Both the position numbers and the translations under genes were made by a program. The notes beneath the pieces are model-generated. The model was not told where the DNA came from. It saw only the letters and a program-made list of their open reading frames with translations, and did not search any database. This document shows, piece by piece, positions 1 to 8,503 of a stretch of 64,000 bases of DNA (the stretch's first letter is position 1; each line of letters begins with the position of its first letter). This stretch comes from CATQHD01 sp965243165 (GTDB taxonomy: Bacteria > Actinomycetota > Acidimicrobiia > Spongiisociales > Spongiisociaceae). Where the stretch lies: contig OZ251535.1 in assembly GCA_965243165.1 (NCBI GenBank), forward strand, positions 1,984,001 through 2,048,000, written 5' to 3'.

Positions 1-757
1 CGATCACGAAGTGGCTCAGGCCGCCGGAGGCGATCACAGCCACCCGGATGTCCTTCGGGCAGGCGGCGATGGATGCGGCCAGGGCCTTGCCGAACTCCCA
101 GCAGCGGGCGGGGGTGGGCGTGTTGGGCGGGAAGTAGGTGTTGAAGATCACCGGCACCATCGGGATGGGTTCCCGGCCGCGGTCCATCAGCCGGTTGCGG
201 ACGGCGATGAAGGGATGGCCGGCCGACTGGCCTTCCGGCGCCGCCTTGACCTGCGCTGCGTCGAACCCCCGCCGGTTGAGGTCGGTGATGAGGAACTCCC
301 CCAGCTCGGCGTCGCACGGGTAGGTCTCCGGTTTCTCGCCGAACAGGGCCCAGGCGGCCGGTTCCACCGCCGGGAAGATCCAGTCGGGCGGGAAGGCGTC
401 GATGGTCTCCCCCCAGTAGACGGCGAAGGTGGGCATGCTCTGCTCAGAGAACAGCTCATGGTGGTCGTCGCCCACGATCACCACCGCGTCGGGGTCCGCC
501 TCCGCCAAGGCGGTGGACAGCCGCGCCACCCCGTCGTTGATGCGGCGGTACTTGTCGGCCCACACCTCGTCGTTCACCTGCTCGGCCACCCCTTCGGCGG
601 CGCGGGCGGCCACCAGGTCCTCGTAGTCCCACCGCTTGCGCTTCCAGATCAGCGGGAAGGCGGTGGCGTCCCGGGAGGCGTACTCCGCCCAGTGCTCGCT
701 CGACATACTCATCTGCGGGGTATGCGACATCCCCAGCCCCAGCACCAACTCCGCCAT
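1..757 (-). CDS. Class III extradiol ring-cleavage dioxygenase, LigB type (3' part beyond window)
   Basis: Oxygenolytic cleavage of a catechol-type ring, as in protocatechuate 4,5-dioxygenase beta subunit or gallate dioxygenase. The start is ATG 757 with a GGGAG-like ribosome site just upstream; about 252 codons are visible and the frame is open to the edge. The N-terminus MAELVLGLGMSHTPQMS carries the expected first metal-ligand histidine (His12, in GMSHTP). Further on, VVIVGDDHHELFSEQSMP matches the HH-containing core of the LigB fold, and an ASGGLSHF stretch lies near the edge. The LigJ-type hydratase at 3218-4246 acts on the product of 4,5-cleavage, so the pair suggests a protocatechuate or gallate pathway. 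The exact substrate cannot be told from the sequence. Confidence 0.88.
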   Translation of the reverse strand, partial: MAELVLGLGMSHTPQMSMSSEHWAEYASRDATAFPLIWKRKRWDYEDLVAARAAEGVAEQVNDEVWADKYRRINDGVARLSTALAEADPDAVVIVGDDHHELFSEQSMPTFAVYWGETIDAFPPDWIFPAVEPAAWALFGEKPETYPCDAELGEFLITDLNRRGFDAAQVKAAPEGQSAGHPFIAVRNRLMDRGREPIPMVPVIFNTYFPPNTPTPARCWEFGKALAASIAACPKDIRVAVIASGGLSHFVI

Positions 758-920
758 CTCGTTCTCCCTCGCCGTCCGGTGGGCCGCCGGTATCTTATCC
801 GGTAGATTCGAGCGGCCTCATCCGACCAGCACGTTGACCCTCAGGCCCCAGCGCATGACGCGGGACCCCCGGGCCGGCGCCCCGGGATCGAGCAGCGATA
901 CACCCTTGGAAAACAGCTCA

Positions 921-1278
921 ACCGAGCTGAGCGGTTGGATGCGGCGGGCGGAGAGAGGCCGTCCTGAACACCGCTTCCGAGTCCCCCTCCGGATCTGGGC
1001 GCCTCCGGGTGAGACCGGAGAATCGAAGCGGTCGAGTCCGCGAAAGATTTCCGAACACACCCCTATACGGAAGCCCCGAAATTTGGTATACCTATTTGGC
1101 TGAAGCACAAACACCGCCGCGAGTTCTGGAGAGGGCGGCGGTCAGAGACGGATCCCGTTCGGTCCGGCCCCGTCGGGCCGGGGGCGGCCTCGTGCGGCCC
1201 GGCGGATTTTCGTTCAAGGAGGCGGCGGCGGGGGATGGGCCCGGGTTTGCCGGCGGCGGGGGCCGATTTTCGCGTTCT
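921..1278 (+). repeat. 350-bp dispersed repeat, copy A
   Basis: Clearly homologous to 46378-46740 (same orientation) and 25205-25515 (inverted). Shared landmarks in order are a CAACCGAGC box, GCGGTCGAGTCCGCGAAAG, the core CCCTATACGGAAGCCC followed by TTTGGTATACCTATT (GGTATACC is palindromic), a hairpin with arms ACCGCCGC/GGCGGCGGT near 1120-1142, GACGGATCCCGTTCGGTCC, and GGATTTTCGTTCAAGGAGG. There is no transposase inside and no obvious terminal inverted repeat. It may be a non-autonomous element or a repeated regulatory or terminator unit. Confidence 0.85.
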
Positions 1279-1342
1279 TGGGGGCGTTCGGGTTGGAATC
1301 GAACTTCGAGCCAGGATTACAGGGGGGTCTTGCCGGGGGCAG

Positions 1343-1378
1343 CCTTGGAGATGCCCATCTAGATGGGTAGCTCCAAGG
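1343..1378. repeat. Imperfect palindrome at the edge of a second dispersed repeat
   Basis: Arms of 18 bp (1343-1360 and 1361-1378) pair at 16 of 18 positions around a central TCTAGA. The right arm continues into GCTCCAAGGTT...GACAAGAACC. That motif recurs inverted near 46775-46803 and in the same orientation near 47652-47682, where an IS1380 element has inserted. Confidence 0.7.
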
Positions 1379-1506
1379 TTACCCTGACAAGAACCTCGGT
1401 TGATGATGGTTTGCATTGTTCGACAGGCTCATCTTGCTGGAGATGAGGGCGACAAACCGAACGGCTTGGCCTGCGCGGGCCGGGGTTTGTGGGGAAGAGC
1501 CTGCGT

Positions 1507-1563
1507 ATGCGGCTCGAACAGAGATGTGCACAACCCTCAATCCCTTGGAACTACTCATCTAGA
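1507..1563 (+). repeat. 57-bp repeat, also at 25514-25570
   Basis: The segment from ATGCGGCTCGAACAG through CCCTTGGAACTACTCATCTAGA is closely matched at 25514-25570. In both places it directly abuts the 3' end of a minus-strand catabolic gene (monooxygenase stop at 1559, SDR stop at 25584). It could be part of a shared termination region or the edge of a mobile unit. Confidence 0.65.
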
Positions 1564-3034
1564 GGCCGATGAACTCCTCTTCCAGGTATTTTTGGCCTTC
1601 TTGGAGCAGGCGGGCCAGCAGCCGGCGGGCGTCGTCGAGCTGAACGGAGCGGGAGAAGAACGAGGCCACGAACATGGGCTCGCCGATGTAGAAGCGCTCG
1701 TAGTGGGCGAGGCGCATTCCGATGGGGCCGCCGGCGAGATCCCAGGCCAGCTTGGCGATCTGCACCCGCTCCTCGCCGGGCATGCCTTCCGCCCCGGCGA
1801 AGTAGGTGTTGGCGAAGTCGGACACCTCCCCGCGGAACTCGCCGGCGGTGGGGGTGAGCATCAGTCCGGCCGCCCCGGTGCGCTTGATGGTCTCCAGCAT
1901 GGCCGTGTAGAAATCGGGGAAGAGCAGACCGTGGGAGGTGAGGGCGTCGGCGTTCAGGTAGTAGACGCCGTCCTCGTCCACCCGGGGTTCCTCCTCTGCT
2001 TTGAAGAGCAGGGCTTCCACCGCCTTGTGCATGGCGGCGATGCGGCCCAGCATCTCCCCCACGTTGGGGAACACGTTGGTCTTGACCGAATCGCACAGCG
2101 CCATGGCCGCCGCCACCGTCAACCCGGAGCGGACGACGGCGCGGTGGATCGACAGATGGCCGGAGAAGGCCCCCACCGCCGTCATGAAGCGCATGTTGTT
2201 GGCGGCTTCCTTGCTGCTGTGGAAGAACACCCGGTCCCAGGGGACCAGCACGTCGTCGAAGACCAGCAGGGCGTCGATCTCCTCGTAACGGGAGCTGAGC
2301 GGCTGGTCGTAGACGTTGAGGCCGTCGTCCTTGATGAACGGCTCCCGGCACAGCAGCTTGAGGCCGGGGCTGGCGGTGGGGATGCTGAAGCACAGGCAGT
2401 AGGCCTCGTCGCCGGGGGCGAACTGGCGCCCGTTGGGGAAGACCAGCACCTCGTCGGCGAAGGGGGCCGAAGTGGCCAGCTGCTTGGCGCCCCGCACGAT
2501 CAGCCCCTCGGAGGTCTCCTCCTTGATGCGCAGATGCAGATAGGGGTTCTTCTGCTGGTGGGAGGGCTTGGACCGGTCCGACTGGGGGTTGCCGAGGGCG
2601 TGGGTTACGAACAGGTCGTTGTCCTTGACGTGGTTGTAGTAGTCGATGACCTTCTGGGCGCCGTTCTTCTCGAACTGGTCGAACCAGTCGGCGCTCACCA
2701 CCAGCCCCGACACCAGGGCGGCCATCGATTCCGGCCCCCGGCCCAGGCAGCCGTAAGAAGCTTCGGAGAAGGTCTTGAAGGCTCGGCCCTTGGCGCGCAG
2801 CTGATCGTGGGTCTTGGGCACCAGGAAGCTGGCGTCGAAGCGGGCGCCCCCCTCTGCGTAGGTCATGTCGTCCTGGAACTCCGGGGTGTGCTTCATGTCG
2901 TAGAGCTGGGCGTAGGATTCGAGCGGACGCCGGAAGGCCGGGTATTTGGTGACGTCTTCGATGCGCTCGCCGCCTACGTAGACCTCCCTGGGGGTTTCGA
3001 GGCCGGCGATGTACTGGTCTCCGGTGCGGATCAT
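1559..3034 (-). CDS. 4-hydroxyphenylacetate 3-monooxygenase (HpaB) family flavin monooxygenase
   Basis: Oxygenase component of the two-component, FADH2-using HpaB family, which ortho-hydroxylates phenols; the family also contains 4-hydroxybutyryl-CoA dehydratase relatives. The 491-residue length fits. Typical family segments are visible: RTGDQYIAGLETPREVYVGG at the N-terminus, FRRPLESYAQLYDMKH, a long acyl-CoA-dehydrogenase-like middle, and EEFIGL near the end. The start is ATG 3034 with AGGAGA about 11 bases upstream. No reductase partner (HpaC) is seen in the window. Next to LigB- and LigJ-type genes it probably makes the diol that is then cleaved. The exact substrate is unknown. Confidence 0.88.
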   Translation of the reverse strand: MIRTGDQYIAGLETPREVYVGGERIEDVTKYPAFRRPLESYAQLYDMKHTPEFQDDMTYAEGGARFDASFLVPKTHDQLRAKGRAFKTFSEASYGCLGRGPESMAALVSGLVVSADWFDQFEKNGAQKVIDYYNHVKDNDLFVTHALGNPQSDRSKPSHQQKNPYLHLRIKEETSEGLIVRGAKQLATSAPFADEVLVFPNGRQFAPGDEAYCLCFSIPTASPGLKLLCREPFIKDDGLNVYDQPLSSRYEEIDALLVFDDVLVPWDRVFFHSSKEAANNMRFMTAVGAFSGHLSIHRAVVRSGLTVAAAMALCDSVKTNVFPNVGEMLGRIAAMHKAVEALLFKAEEEPRVDEDGVYYLNADALTSHGLLFPDFYTAMLETIKRTGAAGLMLTPTAGEFRGEVSDFANTYFAGAEGMPGEERVQIAKLAWDLAGGPIGMRLAHYERFYIGEPMFVASFFSRSVQLDDARRLLARLLQEGQKYLEEEFIGL

Positions 3035-3217
3035 GGTTTGGTGGTCTCCTGATCGGGAACAGCGGAACCGCAGGCCGGTGGGGCTTGCGTCCTGTGCTCG
3101 GCCCCGATCTTAGCCCGCATCCGGGCGGCGGCCCCGCAGCGCGCCCCGGCGCTTCCGGCGGCGCGGGTTCCGGCGGCGGCCTCCGTTTGACGCCTGCGCC
3201 GCATTCGGCGTATCGTG

Positions 3218-4246
3218 ATGGACATGTCTGATCAAAGCGCCCCCCGCATAGACGTACACGGTCATGTGACCGCCCCCTTGGCCCTCTACGCCTACCAGGC
3301 GGGGCTGATGTCGGCCCGGGCCTTCCACGGAAAAGGCAAGATCCGGGCCACCGAAGAGGAGGTGCTGGCGGCGGCGCTGCCCCACGTCGAACGGCTCCGC
3401 AGCCACGGGATCGACCGGCAGTTCATCTCGCCCCGGCCCTACTCGATGATGCATTCCCGCAAGCCGGAGATCATCGTCCACTGGTTCATCGAGACCGTCA
3501 ACGACATCATCGCCGCCCAGGTGGCCGAGTACCCCGACGCCTTCGTGGGCGTGGCCGGCCTCCCCCAGAGCGCCGGAGTTACCCCGGCCAACGCGGTGGC
3601 GGAGCTGGAGCGCTGCGTCACCGAGCTGGGCTTCGTGGGCTGCGTGGTGAACCCCGACCCGGGCGAGGGCGACTACGCCAGCCCCGGACTGGGGGACGAA
3701 TGGTGGTATCCGCTGTGGGAGAAGATGGTGGAGCTCGACGTTCCGGGCCTGGTCCACGCCACCTCCTGCTCCAACCCCCGCGAGTCCTACTCCAACCATT
3801 TCATCACCGAGGAGGGCATCGCGGTCATGTCGCTGATGGACTCCCGAGTGTTCGAGGACTTCCCCGGCCTGAAGCTGATCATCTCCCACGGGGGCGGCTC
3901 TGTCCCCTACCAGTACGGGCGGTGGCAGGCGCAGCGCGTCCAGAAGGGCAAGGAGGACTTCGAGATCAGCCTGCGGAGGCTGTGGTTCGACACGGTGCTC
4001 TACAACAAGGAGTCCCTGGAGCTGCTCTTCAAGATCGTCGGCCCGGAGCACTGCCTGTTCGGAACGGAGACCCCCGGCATCGGCTCCGGCATCGACCGCA
4101 AGACCGGCCGGTACATGGACGACCTGGGGCCGGTGATCGACAGCATCGACTTCCTGTCAGAAGACCAGAAGGCGGCCGTTTTCTACCGCAACGCCGAGCA
4201 GATATTCACCCGCTGGGAAGGCGCGGGCGGCGGCGGTTCGGAGTGA
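3218..4246 (+). CDS. ligJ: Amidohydrolase, 4-oxalomesaconate hydratase (LigJ) type
   Basis: Likely hydrates 4-oxalomesaconate to 4-carboxy-4-hydroxy-2-oxoadipate in the 4,5-cleavage pathway. The protein (342 aa from ATG 3218) has the amidohydrolase-2 layout: IDVHGHVTAPLALYAYQ metal-binding start, ISPRPYSMMHS, VHWFIETVN, GLPQSAG, NPDPGEG, YPLWEKMVELD, ISHGGGSVPYQ, and CLFGTETPGIGSGID. These blocks match, from memory, the LigJ group rather than ACMSD or 2-pyrone-dicarboxylate lactonase. GTG 3215 and ATG 3224 are alternative starts, and there is no strong ribosome site. The stop overlaps the start of the next gene (GTGA), so the two are translationally coupled. Divergent from the monooxygenase gene. 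Confidence 0.85.
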   Translation: MDMSDQSAPRIDVHGHVTAPLALYAYQAGLMSARAFHGKGKIRATEEEVLAAALPHVERLRSHGIDRQFISPRPYSMMHSRKPEIIVHWFIETVNDIIAAQVAEYPDAFVGVAGLPQSAGVTPANAVAELERCVTELGFVGCVVNPDPGEGDYASPGLGDEWWYPLWEKMVELDVPGLVHATSCSNPRESYSNHFITEEGIAVMSLMDSRVFEDFPGLKLIISHGGGSVPYQYGRWQAQRVQKGKEDFEISLRRLWFDTVLYNKESLELLFKIVGPEHCLFGTETPGIGSGIDRKTGRYMDDLGPVIDSIDFLSEDQKAAVFYRNAEQIFTRWEGAGGGGSE

Positions 4247-5379
4247 GCGGGTTCGACCACGCCGCCCGGCGGGCCAGGTTCCAGGAGCGGCTGGCGGAGC
4301 TGTCCGTCGATGCGGCCATGGTCCTGCCTTCGGGCGATCTGGAGTACCTGACCGGGTTTCCCCGGCGCGCCCCTTCGTTCGGCAACATCGAATACGCCCA
4401 CCAGTGGGCCTGCGGGGCGCTGTTCCGCCCTCGAGGGGAGCCGGTCTACGTGGTGCCCCAGGGGTATTCGGCCTTCAATCTGGCAGGCGGGGTGGAGGGG
4501 GATGTAGTTACGGTGCGGAACCTGGACGACGGCGTGGAGGTGTTCGCCTCGGTGCTGGCCCGCCTCGGCCCCATCCGGCGGTTCGGGCTGTCGGCCCGCA
4601 CCTTCTCCCGGACGGCGGTGCGGGCGGCGGAACTGACCGGCGGGGCGGAGCTGGTGGATCTTGACGACGATCTCAACGCCCTGCGGCGGATCAAGGCGCC
4701 GGACGAGCTGGAGGCGATGCGGCGCTCGGCCCTGATCTGCGACCAGGTGATGGAGGAGATCACCCCGGCGGTGGCGGCGGGGGCCACCGAGTTCGAGATA
4801 TCCAGCCGGGTCGACTACCTGATGCGCCTGCATGGGGGGAGGTGCCCGTCCTTCGACACCGGGGTGTTCGCCATGGGGCCGGCCTGGGAGCGCGACGCCT
4901 CCACCCGCCTCACGGGGAGCGCTCTGGTGGAGGGGCTGGGGGTGTCGTTCGACTTCGGAACGGTGGTGGACGGCTACTGCTCCGACTTCGGGCGCACCAT
5001 CCACATCGGCGAGCCGGACGAACGGTACCGAGAGGCCTACGCCCTGGTCGTGGAGGCCCAGGAGGCCGGACGGCGGGCGGCGGTTCCCGGGGTTACCGCG
5101 GCGGATGTCAACACCGCCACCCGGGCGGTGATCGACGGCGCCGGCTACGGCGACTGGTTCCGGCACCGCACCGGCCACTGCATCGGCTTGGACACCCACG
5201 AACGGCCCTTCATCTCCGAAGAGGACACGACGGTCCTGGAGGAGGGCATGACCTTCACCATCGAGCCTTCGATCTTCTGGCCCGGCCATGTGGGGGTGCG
5301 GGTGGAGGACATGTTCGTGTGCCGACCGGGGGGCGCCGAGTGCCTGAACGACTACCACCGGGACCTGGTCACCATCTGA
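4243..5379 (+). CDS. M24-family metallopeptidase (Xaa-Pro peptidase-like)
   Basis: Aminopeptidase P / prolidase-fold hydrolase of 378 aa. GTG 4243 overlaps the stop of the hydratase gene by four bases. The N-terminal creatinase-like domain (about 1-140) is followed by the pita-bread domain. All five metal ligands seem present: FDFGTVVDGYCSDFGR gives two Asp, RTGHCIGLDTHE the His, FTIEPSIFWPG a Glu and GVRVEDMF the last Glu. In catabolic operons such genes often hydrolyse small amide or creatine-like substrates rather than peptides, so the real substrate is open. Likely co-transcribed with the flanking genes. Confidence 0.85.
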   Translation: MSGFDHAARRARFQERLAELSVDAAMVLPSGDLEYLTGFPRRAPSFGNIEYAHQWACGALFRPRGEPVYVVPQGYSAFNLAGGVEGDVVTVRNLDDGVEVFASVLARLGPIRRFGLSARTFSRTAVRAAELTGGAELVDLDDDLNALRRIKAPDELEAMRRSALICDQVMEEITPAVAAGATEFEISSRVDYLMRLHGGRCPSFDTGVFAMGPAWERDASTRLTGSALVEGLGVSFDFGTVVDGYCSDFGRTIHIGEPDERYREAYALVVEAQEAGRRAAVPGVTAADVNTATRAVIDGAGYGDWFRHRTGHCIGLDTHERPFISEEDTTVLEEGMTFTIEPSIFWPGHVGVRVEDMFVCRPGGAECLNDYHRDLVTI

Positions 5380-5414
5380 GGGCGCGGGGCCGGAAGCAGA
5401 AAGGGAGGGAAGCC

Positions 5415-5804
5415 GTGCCGAGGCGGGTGAACATCGAAGTTCCGGGCGTCCGCCACGGTGACATGCCGATCCCGATGGCCGCCAAAGTCGGCAACATGGT
5501 GTATTCCAGCGGCATCCACGCCATGGACCCGGACACCGGCGCCATCCCGGACGACCCGAAGCGCCAGGTGGAGCTGGTCTTCCAACACATGCGCACCATC
5601 GTGGAGAACGCCGGAGGCTCGACCGACGACATCGCCCAAGTCATCTTCAACATCAAGAACGACTCCCTGCGGCCTCTCGTCAACGAAGAATGGCTGAAGA
5701 TGTTCCCCGACGACGGCGACCGCCCCGCCCGCAACACCTACCTGGTCGATCTGGGCTTCGGAATGCTCATCCACGTCCTGATGACCGCCGTCCTGGAAAG
5801 CTGA
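5415..5804 (+). CDS. RidA family protein
   Basis: Small trimeric enamine/imine deaminase family (RidA/YjgF), 129 aa. I chose GTG 5415 because GGGAGGG (5403-5409) sits at the right distance. Family features are MVYSSGIHAMDPDTG, the helix VFQHMRTIVENAGGS, and RPARNTYL with Arg106, the position of the substrate-carboxylate arginine of RidA. The insert MFPDDGDRP is typical of the catabolic subgroups. It follows the M24 gene by 35 bases in the same direction, so it probably clears reactive imines or acts on a pathway intermediate. Confidence 0.88.
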   Translation: MPRRVNIEVPGVRHGDMPIPMAAKVGNMVYSSGIHAMDPDTGAIPDDPKRQVELVFQHMRTIVENAGGSTDDIAQVIFNIKNDSLRPLVNEEWLKMFPDDGDRPARNTYLVDLGFGMLIHVLMTAVLES

Positions 5805-5837
5805 CCGAACACCTCCCGGTCGGATCCGGGCCTGCCT

Positions 5838-6668
5838 TTACCTGGAGGTAAGCGGGTCGGGGTCGACCACCTCGGCGGCGGACACGGTGAAGTCGTAGAT
5901 CTGGCGGGGTTTGGGGTAGGTGCGTTTGCTCTGGGTGAGGCCCAGCTGGACCAGCATCTCGGCTGCTTTGAGGAGGGTGTGGTCGGTGCTCAGTACGGGG
6001 ACGCCCAGTGGGGATAGATGCTCGACCAGGTAGTCGTGCAGGCGGGGGCCGCCGTAGCCGATGATGACTTCGGCACCGTCCTCGAAGACGGCTTTGCGGG
6101 CCTCCTCCAAGGCGGCTTCGAAGACCGGGGCCAGCTCTTCGTCGGTGGCGATCAGCTCGTTGAAACCGGTGGGCGGGACCTCGACGTTGCGGATCGAGGC
6201 GAGCTTGTGGTCGAGGCCGTAGTGCTGGGCGGCGGAGAGCAGCGTGTCCTTGGTGTGGTCGATGTCGATGCCGTCGTCACCTTCCTCCCGACCGGCGATC
6301 ACGTAGGAGAAGCGGCGGCCGAGCATGGAGGCCACGTGCTGGACGGCGCAGGCCGAGCCCATCACCAGCGTGTTCTCGCACAGCTCCCGGGCGGCCTTGA
6401 CGCCCGGCTCGCCGTTGCACCGGATGATGATGGCGTCGGCGCCCCCTTCCTGTTCCACCTTCCATGCCTCCCGGGCGTGGAGCACGGCCACCAGCTCGTT
6501 CTCGTAGTTCTGCTCGACGAAGTGGACGAAGGCGTCGGGGGCGTCGCGCACCACCAGCTCCGTGTCGTCGTTCTTCAGCTCCAGCAGATCCTCCAGCGGC
6601 TTGCTCGGGTACTCGAGGCCCGGGATGCGGAAACCGTTGATCCGCACGATCTTCATCTTCTTACCCAT
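5838..6668 (-). CDS. Asp/Glu/hydantoin racemase superfamily protein
   Basis: 276 aa from ATG 6668, chosen because GGGGGAG lies six bases upstream; an in-frame ATG at 6704 has no such site. The fold is that of aspartate/hydantoin racemases and maleate isomerases. The first catalytic cysteine is present (Cys84, in IIRCNGEPGVKAAREL). The place of the second, usually GCxG, reads IIGYGG with Tyr205, so a symmetrical two-cysteine racemase mechanism looks unlikely. Convergent with the RidA gene. It may be an isomerase or lyase of the aromatic pathway; this is inference only. Confidence 0.75.
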   Translation of the reverse strand: MGKKMKIVRINGFRIPGLEYPSKPLEDLLELKNDDTELVVRDAPDAFVHFVEQNYENELVAVLHAREAWKVEQEGGADAIIIRCNGEPGVKAARELCENTLVMGSACAVQHVASMLGRRFSYVIAGREEGDDGIDIDHTKDTLLSAAQHYGLDHKLASIRNVEVPPTGFNELIATDEELAPVFEAALEEARKAVFEDGAEVIIGYGGPRLHDYLVEHLSPLGVPVLSTDHTLLKAAEMLVQLGLTQSKRTYPKPRQIYDFTVSAAEVVDPDPLTSR

Positions 6669-6880
6669 CGGGCGCTCCCCCGCTCGGGTCTGGTCGGCCT
6701 CCACTGTAGCCCCCGTCCATGTCCGCCCCTCCTCGCCGAGGATCGACCGCCGCCCTCCCCCCCCCCGGACGGCGGGCGCGGATAACCCTCACGCGGGCAG
6801 AATCTTTTATGCTATTCTCTGATTAACATTCACTGCTAGAATGCTAATCTCGTCAACTCGTCAATGCGTTGGGATGCCAG

Positions 6881-8407
6881 ATGGTACCCTGGACACCACC
6901 GCCCGAAGACATCCAGCGGGTTCTACGCGAGCAGAACCCCTGGAAGCAACTCGGACGCGTGCCTCGGTCTCTGGCCCGTCCGACCGAGCGGCCGCTGGCA
7001 AAGGCCTTGTGGAGGTTGCTCCTCGACGACGCGCCGCGGCGCTTCCATCTGATCCTCGGCCCGCGCCGAGTCGGCAAGACCACCGTGCTCTACCAGACAG
7101 TACGGCATCTACTCGAATATGGGGTCTCGCCGGAGCGGATCTGGTGGTTCCGGATGGACCATCCTCTGCTGATCCGACGTCCCCTCGACGATTGGGTGCG
7201 GGCGGTGCTCGATGTGACATCCGAACATCCCGCCTACCTGATGCTGGACGAGTTGGTGTACGCCGATGAGTGGGACCTCTGGCTCAAGACCTTCTACGAC
7301 GAGGGATGGCCGGTGCGGGTGGCCGCCACGTCGAGCGCGACGGCCGCGCTCCGGAAGCGCCGGCTCGAAAGCGGGGTCGGACGCTGGTCCGAGCAATACC
7401 TCATGCCCTACCTCTTCACCGAGTATCTGGACCTGATCGGACGCTCCTACGAGATCACCGTCGGAGAAACCCTTGCCGACACCCTGCTCGCCCTCCCCCA
7501 AGGCCAGCCTGCTCCCCACGATCTGGATGCCGAGCGCCGCCGGTTCATGCTGGTGGGAGGATTCCCCGAGACGCACGATCCTCTTCGACGCCGAGACCCA
7601 TACGACGGCCAGAGCAACGAGGACATCGAACACAACGACATACTCGAATCCCAGGATACTCTGCGCAAAGACGCGGTCGAGCGGGCCATCTACAAGGACA
7701 TACCCCAATCCTTCGAGGTAGAAAATCCGATCATGCTCGAGCGTCTGCTGTACACGCTGGCCGGGCAGATCACCGGTATCCTCTCGCCTTCCAAAATCTG
7801 CCGCGAGCTGGGTATTTCACAACCCACCTTCGACCGCTACCTCTCTTACCTGGAGAGGACTTTCCTGGTGTTCACCCTCCCCAACTACTCCGGGCGGGAG
7901 GCGACCGTCCAGAAAAGGGGCCGAAAGCTCTACTTCGTCGACGGGGCCGTCCGGAACGCCGCCCTGCAGCGTGGCCTGGCCCTGCTGGGCAACCCCGAGG
8001 AGACGGGCCTGCTCATGGAAAACCTGGCCGCGGCGGCAATGCAGACGCTGGCCGTTCAAACCGACGTCCGCCTGCATCACTGGCGCGACGGGAAGCACGA
8101 GGTTGACCTCATCTTCAACCACCCGACCCGGCCGCTCGCCTTCGAGATCGCCTCGTCCCCCGATCACAGCCGCTCCGGTCTCCGCGCCCTGATCGAACGG
8201 CATGAGCGGTTCCGGGGTGCCTGCTACCTGGCGGCCCCGCAAGCGGACGTCCTCCATCCCGACCAGTCAGGGATCGGAACCCTGCCGCTCGACAACCTGC
8301 TCATCGCTGTCGGCGCCACACCCGCCCATCAGCCAGCAACCGAACCTATACAATATCTGGTAAGCCGTTATGATCGAACCCGGAAGGCCGCAATCAGTGT
8401 AGGCTGA
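6881..8407 (+). CDS. AAA+ ATPase with DUF4143-type C-terminal domain
   Basis: 508 aa from ATG 6881 (TTG 6869 is possible). Walker A GPRRVGKT (60-67) and Walker B YLMLDELVY are clear. The C-terminal half carries a winged-helix-like stretch (GISQPTFDRYLSYLERTFLV) and then HEVDLIFNHPTRPLAFEIA, a PD-(D/E)xK-like nuclease core typical of DUF4143. Such ATPases are common, sporadic and often sit in defence or mobile regions; their role is not settled. It opens the defence island and is followed, 96 bases on, by the AT-rich Gabija genes. A TTTATGCTA box lies near 6806-6814, shared with the region before the second ATPase at 18569. Confidence 0.82.
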   Translation: MVPWTPPPEDIQRVLREQNPWKQLGRVPRSLARPTERPLAKALWRLLLDDAPRRFHLILGPRRVGKTTVLYQTVRHLLEYGVSPERIWWFRMDHPLLIRRPLDDWVRAVLDVTSEHPAYLMLDELVYADEWDLWLKTFYDEGWPVRVAATSSATAALRKRRLESGVGRWSEQYLMPYLFTEYLDLIGRSYEITVGETLADTLLALPQGQPAPHDLDAERRRFMLVGGFPETHDPLRRRDPYDGQSNEDIEHNDILESQDTLRKDAVERAIYKDIPQSFEVENPIMLERLLYTLAGQITGILSPSKICRELGISQPTFDRYLSYLERTFLVFTLPNYSGREATVQKRGRKLYFVDGAVRNAALQRGLALLGNPEETGLLMENLAAAAMQTLAVQTDVRLHHWRDGKHEVDLIFNHPTRPLAFEIASSPDHSRSGLRALIERHERFRGACYLAAPQADVLHPDQSGIGTLPLDNLLIAVGATPAHQPATEPIQYLVSRYDRTRKAAISVG

Positions 8408-8503
8408 GAGACAGAGTAACCTACAGGAGGCCGTCGGAAAGCCGCGCGGAATGCGATGGTGTTACCCAAATCGGGTTCCGCGAGTACCAGACAGGAAAAA
8501 TAA

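Larger units (their letters stand above)
758..1558. other. Gene-free region with dispersed repeats and hairpins
   Basis: No convincing gene lies between the dioxygenase start and the monooxygenase stop. It holds a copy of the 350-bp dispersed repeat (about 921-1278), an imperfect 36-bp palindrome (1343-1378), a hairpin with 7-bp arms CTCATCT/AGATGAG (1428-1434 and 1441-1447), and a 57-bp sequence (1507-1563) that recurs at 25514-25570. Open frames here are GC-driven and match no family I know. Confidence 0.6.

Noticed and set aside
818..1114. Small conserved gene (MFVLQPNRYTKF...) on the reverse strand of the 350-bp repeat
   Set aside because: The same short peptide is readable in all three copies, but this follows from DNA similarity alone; the frames end differently and have no ribosome site.
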